Shown one piece after another: positions 22,684 to 32,734 of a stretch of 64,000 nt of DNA; position 1 is the stretch's first letter, and each line of letters begins with the position of its first letter. The position numbers were made by a program, and so were the translations under genes. The notes below the pieces were generated by a model. The model saw only the letters and a list, made by a program, of their open reading frames with translations. It ran no database searches and had not been told where the DNA came from. Origin of the DNA: Microstegium vimineum (Eukaryota > Streptophyta > Magnoliopsida > Poales > Poaceae); assembly GCA_022036555.1 (NCBI GenBank), contig CM039134.1, forward strand, positions 11,594,818 to 11,658,817, read 5' to 3'.

Positions 22684-23457
22684 ATAAATTCTGCAAGCAC
22701 AATGAAGTTGGGCCGATGGGCTCAGAGTTTTCCGAAAAAAGACAGCACGTGAGAACAGCTACTGGAACAATTTGGGGCCTTCTCGGCCGTATAGATGGCC
22801 GTGGTGTCGTGCCGTGCCGTGCCAGTCCGTGTCGTGCCTCCTCCGGCCGCCGTGCCGTGCCAGCCCGTGTCGTGCCTCCTTGGCCGTCGTGACTGCCGTG
22901 CCGTGCTTAGTCGTGCGTGCCTGGTTGTTAGCCCACGGCATGGCCCACGGGCCGTTTTGCCGTGCCGTGTTGTCCGTCGTGTCGTGTCGGCCCATGACCC
23001 GTCAGACGAGAAACACTTCAAAAAATTTATAAGTGTTCAACATTTTTAGTTTTTGACAAGCGTTTATCATTTTTAACATGTCACAATTCAATTATTAGTT
23101 ATCACAAATTATTTTAACAACTTACTTTAACTGAATAAGCCGTTGGAATCACAATCTTCGTGCCGCTCCCGTGCCGCCTGTTAGATCGAGCCGTGTCTGT
23201 GCCGTGCCACGTGCCTAGGTGGCGGCCAGGCATGGCCCATCCACCGTGCCGTGCCGTGCTCGGACCAGGCCAAAACACCGTGTCATGGGCCGTGCCGTCG
23301 TGCCTCGTGCCTCATGGACAAATATACTCGGCCGAGACAGAGACGTGAGAAAATAAATTCTGCCAGCACAATGAAGATGGGCCGATGGGCCCAGAGTTTT
23401 CCGAAAAAAGACAGCACGTGAGAACAGAGACTACTGGAACAATTTGGGGCCTTCTCG
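22684..23457 (+). repeat. Duplicated G-box segment in the sHSP-2 promoter, split by an hAT element
   Basis: Segments 22684-22788 and 23353-23457 are about 105-bp direct copies differing at a handful of sites (shared words TTTTCCGAAAAAAGACAGCA and GAACAATTTGGGGCCTTCTC). Each holds a CACGTG G-box, at 22746-22751 and 23415-23420. Removing the hAT insertion and one copy of its target duplication leaves a tandem duplication with a period of 124 bp. The second copy ends about 110 bp before the sHSP-2 TATA box. Confidence 0.9.
22790..23326. mobile_element. Non-autonomous hAT element with 8-bp target duplication
   Basis: CTCGGCCG occurs directly on both sides, at 22782-22789 and 23327-23334. The tips are imperfect inverted repeats, TATAGATGGCC on the left and TATATTTGTCC for the right end on the minus strand. 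Subterminal DNA is dominated by GTGCCGTGCC-type words on one side and GGCACGGCAC-type words on the other when read inward. The 537-bp element has no transposase. It resembles the degenerate GC-rich repeats at 3.5-4.5 kb and 56.66-56.77 kb. Confidence 0.85.
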
Positions 23458-23499
23458 GCAGAGACAGAGACAACGGGAAGAAAGCTCTCGTCTCTCTGG

Positions 23500-23696
23500 A
23501 AAGCAAAAGAAGACCAAGGAGACAGCGGAGAGAACTCCAGAAGACTGAGCGACCGCTCTTGATGAAGCTATAAATACATCACCCCGGAGTGCCACAACTC
23601 ATCCCAATCCAAACCGAAGATCGCAATCGCAATCAGAGCAAGCAACGCCCAGTCAATCCACAGACTCACTTTCCAATTACATTTTGCACGCACGAG
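23500..23696 (+). promoter_or_regulatory. Core promoter and 5' leader of sHSP-2, cut off by Copia-1
   Basis: A TATAAATA box at 23569-23576 and an AGAACTCCAGAAG heat-shock-element-like motif at 23531-23543 sit as in sHSP-1. The sequence after the TATA box (AATCGCAATCAGAGCAAG, CAGTCAATCCACAG) looks like an sHSP leader. It stops at 23696 where the Copia LTR begins, and the remaining leader resumes at 29048, 30 bases before the sHSP-2 ATG. Confidence 0.7.
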
Positions 23697-23945
23697 TGTT
23701 AATAAAGTAGGACTTAGGATTGTTCTGTTAAGGCCTCTTCTGTCTTTAGTCTTTAGTCTTTGTATCCCTTTATATAAACAGGAGCTCAATAGAACTTTCG
23801 TAGGATACAAGTTTGCTCCTAGAACATATTCCTAATGCAGTACAATAAAGCTAGTCTAAAACAAAGCAACTGTCCAAAAACTGGAAAAGACTAACAACTA
23901 AAGTGCAACAACTAAAGTACACTAGAAGCCAAGGCTTATCTATCA
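23697..23945 (-). repeat. Copia-1 3' LTR (left copy)
   Basis: Terminal repeat of 249 bp. Compared with the other LTR it has a 7-bp extra copy in the CTTTAGTCTTTAGTCTTT stretch and a 14-bp duplication near 23905-23918. The purine-rich tract on the minus strand just inside it (TTAGGGAAAGAAT, complement of 23946-23958) is the polypurine primer site. Confidence 0.92.
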
Positions 23946-23966
23946 ATTCTTTCCCTAAGCCTTGCT

Positions 23967-26900
23967 TCAACCAGTCTTGATGATCTTTTTGAGCCCGATC
24001 TTGTTTCTCATGGTTTCAAACTTGGTTTTTCCAAGTGACTTGGTGAGGATATCGGCAAGCTGCTCATTTGTGCCGATGTGATCGGCCTTGATGCTCCCCT
24101 CTTCCAGGCAATCTCTGATGAAGTGGAACTTTATCTTTATGTGTTTCCTCCTGTCATGGAACACTGGGTTCTTGGCAAGTGCAAGTGCCGATTTGTTGTC
24201 CACCTTCAACTCCACAGTTTCTACTCTCCTTTCTAGCAAATTGGCAAACAACCTTGATAGCCATAGTGCTTGAGTTGCTGCTGTAGTCATAGCCACATAC
24301 TCAGCCTCACAGCTAGAGACTGTCACTACCTTCTGCTTGACCGATTACCAGCTGACCAAGTTGTTGCCTAGGAAGAAAAGACAACCAGTTGTGCTATTGC
24401 TGGAATCAATGTCTCCAGCTAAGTCTGAGTCACAATGGCCCAAGAACCTTGCCGATGAGGACCCTACCGATGAGGACCCTACCGATGATGGTGCCTTGGT
24501 GAAGTGGAGGCCATAGTCAAGGGTACCAGCCAAGTACCTAAGAATTCTCTTGACTGCCATTTGATGTTCAGTGGTCGGTCTCTCCAAAAACTTGCTCACA
24601 AATCCCACTGAAAAAGCCAGGTCTGGTCTAGTGTGGACCAAGTAACTCAAGCTTCCAACCAATCTTCTGTATTGTGTTGGATCCACTTCTTCTGTCGTGC
24701 TCTCCTTGCTCAGCCTCAATCTTTCCTCCATCGGTGTGGCAACAGGGTTGCAATCGGCCATGCTTCCTAACTCCACAATCCTCTTGGCATAGTGGCTCTG
24801 CCTCAGAGTGATTCCACTACTGCCTTACTGCACTTCTACTCCAAGATAGAAGCTAACTAACCCAAGGTCACTCATCTCAAAGATGGACTGCATCTCTATC
24901 TTGAAAGCCTTCACTTCCTCTTCCTTGACTCCAGTGATGATCAAGTCATCCACATAGACTCCGACTAGCAGAACAGAGTCATTTGAGCCTCTTCTGTAGA
25001 TGGCAGCTTCATGCTTGCTCTGAACGAACCCCATCTTCTTCAAGGTTGAGTTCAGCTTTGCATTCCATGCCCTGGGTGCCTGCCTCAGCCCGTACAGTGC
25101 CTTGCGGAGCCGATAGACCTTGTCTTCTGCTCCTTGGACAGCAAACCCAGGTGGCTGCCGCACATAGACCTCCTCCTTGAGCTCTCCATTGAGGAATGCC
25201 GATTTGACATCCATGTGATGGACCTTCCATCCTTCTTAAGCAGTCAAGGCCAGCAGCAGCCTGACTGACTCCATCCTTGTCACAGGGGCAAAAACATCCT
25301 CATAGTCGATCCCTTCCTGCTGCACAAAACCCCGAGCCACAAGCCTTGCCTTGTGCCTAATCATATCTCCATCGGCACTCTTCTTCAGCTTGAACACCCA
25401 CTTCAGGGTGATCGGCCGATGACCAACTCGAGGGTGCACCAGCTCCCAGGTGCCGTTACGCTCAATAGCGCCCAACTCTTCCTTCATCGCAGCTTGCCAA
25501 GCTGGATCATCGGCAGCTTCAGCGTAGGTAGTCGGCTCGCCCGAGCAGGAGAGGTTCAGCTCGGCGAACAGCCTCTGAGCCAGCGGCGGGGTGGCCTCAT
25601 CCCCGATGAGGTCAGTGATGCGTCGGTAGAGCGGTGGCTCACTGCCATGGTAGGCGTCCACCCTTTCTTCATCGTCCTCCGGGGGAGTCACGTGCTCGAC
25701 CCGAGGACTAGAGCCGCTTGCCGATGTCGTTGCTGCCGATGGTGCCGCTGCCGATGGCCTCGATGATGCGGCTGCCGATGGTGCGGCTGCCGATGGTGCA
25801 GCTGCCGATGGGGGGTCTTCTGCTTCCTCATCTTGTGACGGCTCCGGAGTATTAAAGCGCGGTGCCGATGGCGATGGTGATGTCGATCTGGGAGTTCTAG
25901 GCACCACCACTTCCCAGGGGTACTCGACGGTGAAGTCGCTGCTGCCTTTCGCCGATGTGCTTGCCGATGCCGATGTCCAGTCCCAACCGCGGCCCTCGTC
26001 GAACACGACGTCGCGGCTGATACGCACGCGCTGGGACACTGGATCGTAGACCTTGTAAGCCTTCGCGCCCTCCGCATAGCCGATGAACACGTCGGCCTCG
26101 CCGCGGTCATCCAACTTGCGGAGCTGAGTCAGGCGCCTAGTGTAGGCGACACAGCCAAACACCTTGAGGTGGCCCAACGTCGGCGATCGGCCATGCCACG
26201 CCTCGTAGGGGGTGATGTCCTCCGGTGCTCGAGTCGGGGCACGGTTCAGGAGGTGCACCGTCGTCATCACAGCCTCCCCCCAAAATCTTGTTGGTAGACC
26301 GCGCTGCTTGAGCAGAGCTCGCGCCATAGCCACACCATCTGATTCCTGCGCTCAACGACCCCGTTCTGCTGAGGAGAGTGAGGGGCACTGAAGTGCCTTT
26401 TGATACCTTGATCGGCGCAGTAGGAGCTGAACTTGGCGACGGTGAACTCGCCGCCATTGTCCGTGCGCAAGACCTTGAACTGACAGCCACTTTCCACCTC
26501 TGCTGCAGCCTTGATGCGCTTGATTGCCTCCCCAGCAGCATCCTTGGTCGGTAGCAGCGCCGCCCACATGTACCGGGTGGCGTCGTCCACCAATAGAAGG
26601 ATGTATCGGTTGACTGCCGATGTCGACGACGTCATTGGTCCACAGAGGTCGCCGTGCACTAACTCCAGGTGTTCCTAGGCACGGTATGCCGATGCCGATG
26701 GGAAAAGTCACTGCTTCTGCTTGGTGGTGACGCAGACGTCGCAGACCTGCTCCGCGTGGTCAATCTTGGGGATCCCACGGGCCATCTCTCCTCTGCTCAG
26801 GCGCCGTAGTGCATCAAAATGCAAGTGGCCGAGCCTTTCGTGCCATTGTCATGCCTTGTCATCCTTGCGCATGGCGAGACAGCAAGGTTGCACAGCTTCC

Positions 26901-27529
26901 AAGTGAAGGATGTAGAGGCAGTTAGCTCCTCGAGATACCTTGGCAAGCAGACGGCGACTGCGATCCCAGATGCGCAGCACACCATCGGCAATCTCCACCT
27001 TGGAACCTTCTTCGTCCAACTGCCCGAAGCTCATGATCGAGTTCTTGAGGGCAGGGATGAAGTACACGCCTTGCAGCATCCGATGCTTGCCGGTCTTGCC
27101 TTGGAACACGATGGTGCCGATGTCACGGATGTCCACCTTGGACGCGTCCCCGAAGCGCACGATGCCGCGGACGTCGATGTTCAGATCGGCAAAGAGCTCG
27201 CGGCGCCCTGTCATGTGGTGCGTTGCTCCGCTGTCGAGGTACCAGCCTCCCATCTTCTCTTCTTCTTCTTCATCGGCACCGAGGAAAGCTCGAGCCCTTG
27301 GCTCCTCCAAGGTGATTTCTTGCGCGGCCAGAGAGTTAGCCGATGCATCCTTGTCCAGCTCGACGAACGCGTGTGTCATGAACAACCCGCTGTCTTCTTC
27401 GCACTCGGCGTATTGGGCACGCCCAGCGTATCCACTAGCACGGCCACCGCGGCCTCCACCTCGATCACCTCCTCGGCCGCCACGATCACCTCCACCGCCG
27501 CGGCCTCCACCGCGTTCTCGTCGTGGCAA
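23967..27529 (-). pseudogene. pol: Copia-1 pol (protease-integrase-RT-RNase H), broken
   Basis: Domains in order: protease (WYLDSGATHHM, near 27250), GAG-pre-integrase with a His/Cys zinc site (about 26850-26720), integrase core (VHGDLCGPM, then LLVDDATRYMWAALL, LRTDNGGEFTVAKF and QQNGVVERRN), reverse transcriptase (LKWVFKLKKSADGDMIRHKA from about 25400, YVDDLIITG near 24950) and RNase H (SSCEAEYVAM, then LADILTKSLGK, to 23967). In-frame stops are at 26849-26851 (TGA), 26708-26710 (TGA), 26675-26677 (TAG), 25236-25238, 24825-24827 and 24345-24347 (TAA). One frameshift lies between 26267 and 26333. All essential domains are otherwise recognisable, so the element is full length but defective. 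Confidence 0.9.
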
Positions 27530-28756
27530 TCAACAATCGCGCGCCCAGTGGCCCTCCAAGCCACAGTTGAGGCAGGTGTTCGGCCCACGGTTGTCACCCG
27601 GGGGGCCGCGAACATCGCCGCCATCTCCGCGGCCAGCGCCGCGCCCTCGGCCACGCGCGCCGCCATGGCCCCACTGGTTCCTTCCTCCGCGACCTCGCTG
27701 CTGCCTGGGAGTCAATCCATCGGTATCGGCAGAGCCATCGGCATCGGCAGCGCCCTTCTTCTCCTTCTTCCAGCGCTCTCTCCACTGCTCCTCAATGTAC
27801 ATCAGCTTTCCTCCGACGGCCATCGGCCCGATCGGTGCTTGTGCCTCGAGATCATCCACCGCCTTGAGCCTCCCAGTCACCTCCTCGAGCGTGAGCGCCT
27901 CAAAGTCGAGGAATTGCTCGATGGCGACAACGATCTGCGCGTACTTCGCCGGCACCGATCGAAGGTACTTCTCCACCACGCGCTCCTCGGTGATGTCCCG
28001 ATCGCCGTGGATGACGAGTTGCTGATGCAGAGTCGTCAGTCGGATGGCAAAGTCATCGACTTGCTCATCGGGCTGGATGTCGATGTTCTCCCAGTCTCGG
28101 CGAAGTCGCTGCAGCATCGCCTGTCGGACCCTGTCCACGCAGATCCTTGCTGCAGCGATGGCGTCCCATGCCTCCTTTGCCGATGCCTTGTCCATGAGCG
28201 GGATGCCCATCTCCTTGGGCACAGCAGCCACGATCACCTCGAGCGCCCGCCGATCGTCGCGGTACTGGACCGGACCTCCCTCGACGGCCTCCCACATGTC
28301 GCGCACCTGCATCCGCAACTTCATAAGCTGCGACCACTCATGGTAGTTGGTCTTGTCCAGCATCGGCGACGCCATGCTGCTGCCGGAGTCGCGGTAGACC
28401 ACCCTGTCCCGCGACTCATGGCGCCCGCCGCCGCGGCCTCGCCTGCGGTCGCGCGGAGACTGAGAGCGTCGCCGATCCCTCCGATCGCGCGGGCTCTCAG
28501 AGCGTCTGGCATCCTTCTCCATCTGCTCCTCCTCCTCTGCAGCGATCTTCGCTCGTAGCGCCTGCGAGGTCCTCGCCGTCTGCTCTGCTGCTGCTGCAGC
28601 CTGCCTGGCCGCCTGGATCGCCGCCGCCGCTGCTGCCTCTGCAGCCAGCAGACATGCGACCCGGCTGTGGGAGTCGCCCTGCGCCCCCGATGCACCATCC
28701 TCGATGGCCACAGCCTTGGCCTTGGCGGCGGCAGCGTGCTCTGCTAAAGAAGACAT
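27530..28756 (-). pseudogene. gag: Copia-1 gag (capsid/nucleocapsid)
   Basis: The 408-codon frame encodes an Ala-rich N-terminus, an Arg/Ser/Asp-rich stretch (RRDRRDRRRSQSPRDRR), a copia capsid domain (LDKTNYHEWSQLMKLRMQV, later DDFAIRLTTLHQQLV) and an RGRGAGRG segment. It ends with a CCHC zinc knuckle (CLNCGLEGHWARDC). It packages element RNA into virus-like particles. The frame ends at TGA 27530-27532 immediately after the knuckle, and pol continues in the same frame. Because copia elements normally make one Gag-Pol fusion here, the TGA is probably a mutation, not a programmed stop. Confidence 0.9.
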
Positions 28757-28799
28757 GGCTAGGAGGGTGGAAAAGGTGGTGTTCTTGGCTCTCTAGCAA

Positions 28800-28817
28800 C
28801 CAGAGCTCTGATACCAA
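28800..28817 (-). promoter_or_regulatory. Copia-1 primer-binding site (initiator Met-tRNA)
   Basis: On the minus strand the sequence just after the 5' LTR reads TTGGTATCAGAGCTCTGG. TGGTATCAGAGC is the standard complement to the 3' end of plant initiator methionine tRNA used by copia elements to prime minus-strand synthesis. Confidence 0.93.
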
Positions 28818-28818
28818 T

Positions 28819-29047
28819 TGTTAGTAAAGTAGGACTCAGGATTGTTCTGCTAGGGCCTCTTCTGCCTCTAGTCTTTGTATCCCTTTATATAAACAGGAGC
28901 TCAATAGAGCTTTCGTAGGATACAAGTTTGCTCCTAGAGCATATTCCTAATGCAGTACAATAAAGCTAGTCTAAAGCAAAAGCAACTGTCCAAAAACTGG
29001 AAAAGACTAACAACTAAAGTACACTAGAAGGCAAGGTTTATCTATCA
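28819..29047 (-). repeat. Copia-1 5' LTR (right copy)
   Basis: Terminal repeat of 229 bp starting TGTTAGTAAAG and ending TCTATCA on the plus strand. It holds CTTTATATAAACAGG, whose minus-strand reading contains a TATATAAAG promoter box, and lies 30 bases from the sHSP-2 start codon. Confidence 0.92.
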
Positions 29048-29077
29048 CCAAGCAGCTAGCAATCAAAGGCAGCAGCA

Positions 29078-29537
29078 ATGTCGCTGGTGAGGCGCAGCAG
29101 CGTGTTCAACCCATTCTCCATGGACCTCTGGGACCCCTTCGACAACATGTTCCGCTCCATCGTCCCATCGGCCGCCGGCGGTGACTCCGAGACCGCCGCG
29201 TTCGCCAACGCCCGGATCGACCGGAAGGAGCCCCCGAGGCGCACGTGTTCAAGGCCGGCCTCCCCGGCGTGAAGAAGGAGGAGGTCAAGGTGGAGGTGGA
29301 GGACGGCAACGTGCTCGTCATCAGCGGCCAGCGCAGCAAGGAGAAGGGGGACAAGAACGACAAGTGGCACCGGGTCGAGCGCAGCAACGGCCAGTTCGTC
29401 AGGCGCTTCCGCCTGCCGGAGAACGCCAAGACGGAGGAGGTGAAGGCCGGGCTGGAGAACGGTGTGCTCACCGTCACTGTTCTCCCAAGGCGGAGGAGAA
29501 GAAGCCTGAGGTGAAGGCTATCGAGATCTCTGGCTAA
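29078..29537 (+). pseudogene. Class I small heat-shock protein (sHSP-2), frameshifted
   Basis: The sequence starts MSLVRRSSVFNPFSMDLWDP, a class I N-terminus, and is very close to sHSP-1 across the alpha-crystallin domain (VKVEVEDGNVLVISGQRS, then RRFRLPENAKTEEVKAGLEN). Two breaks disrupt it. Near 29228 one base is missing relative to sHSP-1, moving the frame before the PEAHVF motif. Near 29483 two extra bases shift the frame again before the last strand, and the tail (AIEISG, stop at 29535-29537) is in a third frame. The product would end after about 64 codons, before any chaperone domain. Its promoter lies beyond the 5.35-kb Copia-1, and a SINE is in its 3' UTR. Sequencing error cannot be excluded for either indel alone. 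Confidence 0.92.
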
Positions 29538-29627
29538 GGATTCCGCAGTTTCGCTACTCAAGATCGTCGTGCCCGGATCGTGTTTGGTCCAAGCGTTTCG
29601 AGTCCTCTCATGTCACATGAGTGGAGT

Positions 29628-29926
29628 CAAGTAATTCACGGCGCAATGACAAAGGCCATTGGTTGGAGGCTCCCACCCAGGGTTCAAATCCTGGGTGCAA
29701 CACTTTATTCTGGATTTATTCCAGATTTTTCCGGCGCTATGCATTAAGTGGTAGGCGACGTTTCCGTCGACAGTGAGACGCCTGTGGTGACTTCTTCGAC
29801 TTCAAGATTTGCCGGCTCAGTCCTTCAAAGGTGCTCATAGAGGTAGGGTTTGCGTGCGTATGTTCGTAGGGACGAGTGTGCGTACGTGTTGAGCGTCTGC
29901 GTTGCACTGTGTAATTAAAAAAAAAA
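29628..29926 (+). mobile_element. SINE (tRNA-derived, Au-like) with 15-bp target duplication
   Basis: The 299-bp insertion has an RNA polymerase III B box GGTTCAAATCC (29681-29691), a degenerate A-box region upstream and a terminal A-run. It is bounded by a perfect direct repeat TCACATGAGTGGAGT at 29613-29627 and 29927-29941. The body (AGTGGTAGGCGACG, then TCGACAGTGAGACGCC and CATAGAGGTAGGGTTTGCGT) matches the minus-strand SINE at 52.2-52.5 kb. It lies 90 bases after the sHSP-2 stop codon. Confidence 0.92.
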
Positions 29927-29941
29927 TCACATGAGTGGAGT

Positions 29942-31192
29942 GCAGTGTCGGACCTGTCGGTCAATGTTGTGTCTGCTAGTTGGACCCGTGCGCGTTTTGT
30001 GTGTGTGTGTCAGTGCTCAGCACAAATGTGTTTGATGTTATGGTTAATGGTTAAATAAAAGCAAACGGTTTTCTTTACATGTTTGCTGTTTTTTTCAGAA
30101 TACCAATTTATGTGCCTCGATGAATTTTTGGCGTACAGTGACAAACAGCTAGTCGTAGCTTTGTCAAATCAATGCTTGTTGAGCGCAATTTCAGAGCAAT
30201 GTCTTTTTTGAGAGATGATTCCAGCCCAGTAGAGACCAGTTCCTATTTTAGCCCAATTGATGAGCTTTCGAAAGGAAATGCTTGTTCCGGCTACAAGTTC
30301 ATGAGACGCCGGTGCGGGAGTGCCCGAGTGCCAGAGCCAGACCACGGAACGGAAGTGGCGGGCCTGTTGCGGCTGACTGCTGTTTAGACTTAACTCCTGG
30401 ACAAGGATACTAGCGAGTACTTAACCAGTGACAGTGAGGATCTCGACGATTATGAAGTCTGAACAGCAGTCAGCAGCGAGCCGGGCTGAAGTGTGAACGG
30501 GTCATCAGCCCAGCCTTAACTCCCGGACAAGGACACCGCAGCGTGCACTCGTGCAAAGAGAACCTAGACCTGTACAAATGGGTACACCATTTACAAACTT
30601 AGTTTTCTAGTGATGGTCAGTTTTGGGTCAGCACACATTGCTAGCACGAACGTTATCGCTTCTTGGGCATTTTGCCTTTTTCTATTTGTGTTAATAAAAA
30701 TTCTTTTGTCTTTATTGATAGACAAACCTCTTTCTATTTGTGTTCGAAAAAAATATAATCATTATGTGCCACATATACCTTTACTAGTTTAGGAAAAAAT
30801 GAAACTGGTTTTAATTTTTTTTGTGTGCTTAATTAAATTTCCTATGAATTTTCTAAGATTGAACAAGATTTTAGGATTTTAAATTCCATATCTATTTTTA
30901 AATAGGTAGTTTTAAAAGATTTATTTCTGTAAGATTATATTGGCTTCAAAACCACCTAAGAAAGGAAAACAATCGATTCATCCAAGTTTCTAGTTTGACA
31001 AGGTAAATCGGACCCTAACAATAATTAAGGAATATGAAGAGAAATTTTTGGAGCTAGCTTTGTCAAATCAGTCCTTGACGAGCTCAGTCAGTATATACCA
31101 ATTCTTTTTTTGTTTGATAAATTTGTATAATTAGGACTTTAAACATTAGCCATTCACAGATTTTCCATTAAACCAACATTCAAACATAGATG
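29942..31192. other. Intergenic, no gene recognised
   Basis: Low-complexity and AT-rich DNA. A segment near 30290-30400 (GCGGGCCTGTTGCGGCTGAC) resembles 31745-31790 (GCGGACCTGTTGCTGCTGAC), so a degenerate repeat is present. No domain is found in the open frames. Confidence 0.45.
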
Positions 31193-31308
31193 GACCTATC
31201 ATACGGCCGAGTGACAACATAATCAAACAGTAAGTTTTAGCATCCCAAATATCCAATTTTCTTCTTTGGATATGTTGATTATGTTGTCACTCGGCCGGAT
31301 GATAGGTC
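31193..31308. repeat. Near-perfect foldback (two 34-bp arms)
   Basis: Arms at 31193-31226 and 31275-31308 are reverse complements with a single mismatch (left arm GACCTATCATACGGCCGAGT...). The 48-nt loop contains a further short stem (ATATCCAA/TTGGATAT). The unit is flanked by ATG on both sides (31190-31192 region and 31309-31311), so it may be a small foldback MITE. An RNA copy would form a hairpin suitable for Dicer-like cleavage. Confidence 0.85.
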
Positions 31309-32734
31309 ATGGGGTGCTAAAACTTGGGATGCTAGCTTGCACCCACAATCCATATATCGAGCCTGTTGCTAAAACTTAACCATCATATATGTACCCATAA
31401 AAAATTAAAAAATCACTATTAGAAATAGATTTTTATCATTGTTGTAGATTATTTTTTAAATATCTATAAGGGAAAGACACCCCTCTCTGACTCCTTGCTC
31501 TAGCTTCGTCACTGTTTATCGAGCCTGACATACCATGCCGCACCATATACAATTTTTTTTTTTGCGACAACCGCACCATATACAATTAGGCATGACCCTA
31601 TGCACTAAGTTGAGCCAGCCTTGGCCGCACAACATCAGGCCCTGCGGTGTTTGCGCCGGGCAAAAAAAATCTGCCGGCTGCATGCTCATCTATGTCGAAG
31701 GCATCCTTCCATACAAAGTGGCGGTGCGGAACTACTCGACTGCGGAAGTGGCGGACCTGTTGCTGCTGACTGCTGACTGCTGTTCAGACTTCATAATCGC
31801 CGAGTGCCTCACTGGCTACTGGCGGCTTGTCGTTAGCTTACCCCGTCGCTTCTCTTCTCCAATCTGGCGGAGGCGGATCGATGGCAGGAAACGCCCATTT
31901 CTCTTCCAGTGCTGCGGCCGCGCTGTCTCGCAACTTGTTGGCATACTTCTGGTCGACGGCCGGACCTGTTGCGGATTAGAAGTGGCTTGCAGCCAGCAGC
32001 TGCAAGTGACCTCCGACAACGGCGCACGCAAATATCCCATTCGCGTATGGTGTCGTACGTGCTGGACTAGTTGGTCTGAGTATGATCGTGGCGTGTTGGT
32101 GGTGCGCATTATATTATCTTCAACAGCGAAATGCCCGAATAAGTCGCGACGCAAAATGATGACCGTACCGCTACCGTACCAACAAAGCTTGGCCTTGGCG
32201 CCGCCGATATTTCATATCTGGTGCTATTGATCTTTTCCGTGTAAGCTTTTGCAAATTCTGGTGTGTGTATATACATACATATATCGAACGTTATTTTTGC
32301 GAAACTGGGATGCAAATACTCATATTTTTTTTTGTATGGAATAATATTATTTAGAACATATATTCGGGACACTAATTAAATTTAAATAAAAAACTTTTTA
32401 ACGACAAATTTTAAATTTTTACACCGTATTGATAAATATAACTTTTCTATAGACCATGTTAATATCCGAGATTGCTAGATAATTTTAAATTTCAAAATTC
32501 AGAATTTACGTATTTACCAATAGTATTTTGGAACCTTAAACAATTTTAATTCAAAAAATTCAACTATAAAGTTGTAGGCCTACAATTTTAATATAAAATT
32601 TGTCTCCATTTGAGCTTATGTGGATCTGGATGGCATTCCAAATCAAGTTTATGCACTCAGAATTGATATTTTAAAAGTAGACGAACCTAATGGTACCCTT
32701 GACAAGTGGAAGGATTGCTCATGGATTTTTCTAT
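31309..32734. other. Intergenic; one long open frame of doubtful reality
   Basis: An open frame of 231 codons (31535-32230, +) has a Cys- and Trp-rich random composition, no known domain and overlaps long frames on the other strand. I do not call it a gene. The rest is AT-rich. Confidence 0.4.

Larger units (their letters stand above)
23697..29047 (-). mobile_element. Copia-1: full-length, degenerate Ty1/copia retrotransposon
   Basis: The 5351-bp element is on the minus strand, with order gag, protease, integrase, reverse transcriptase, RNase H, the copia order. LTRs lie at 23697-23945 (249 bp, 3' LTR) and 28819-29047 (229 bp, 5' LTR); both begin TGTTA and end ATCA on the plus strand. Hand alignment gives about 11 substitutions plus three indels of 7, 14 and 1 nt. 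The 5' LTR is followed by an initiator-Met-tRNA primer-binding site. Seven in-frame stops and one frameshift break the polyprotein. Flanking pentamers are ACGAG and CCAAG, matching at three of five positions, so the target duplication is decayed or uncertain. The element sits in the 5' leader of sHSP-2. Confidence 0.93.

Noticed and set aside
26819..28558. 579-codon open frame on the plus strand through Copia-1
   Set aside because: It is the antisense of the GC-rich Copia-1 gag-pol region, which encodes recognisable domains on the minus strand.
29655..29700. Possible tRNA gene with a T-arm-like GGTTCAAATCC
   Set aside because: It is the B box of a SINE with A-tail and 15-bp target duplication; there is no cloverleaf or anticodon arm.
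31535..32230. 231-codon open frame on the plus strand
   Set aside because: Composition looks random (Cys/Trp/Arg-rich), there is no domain, long frames overlap on the other strand, and there is no exon or promoter context.
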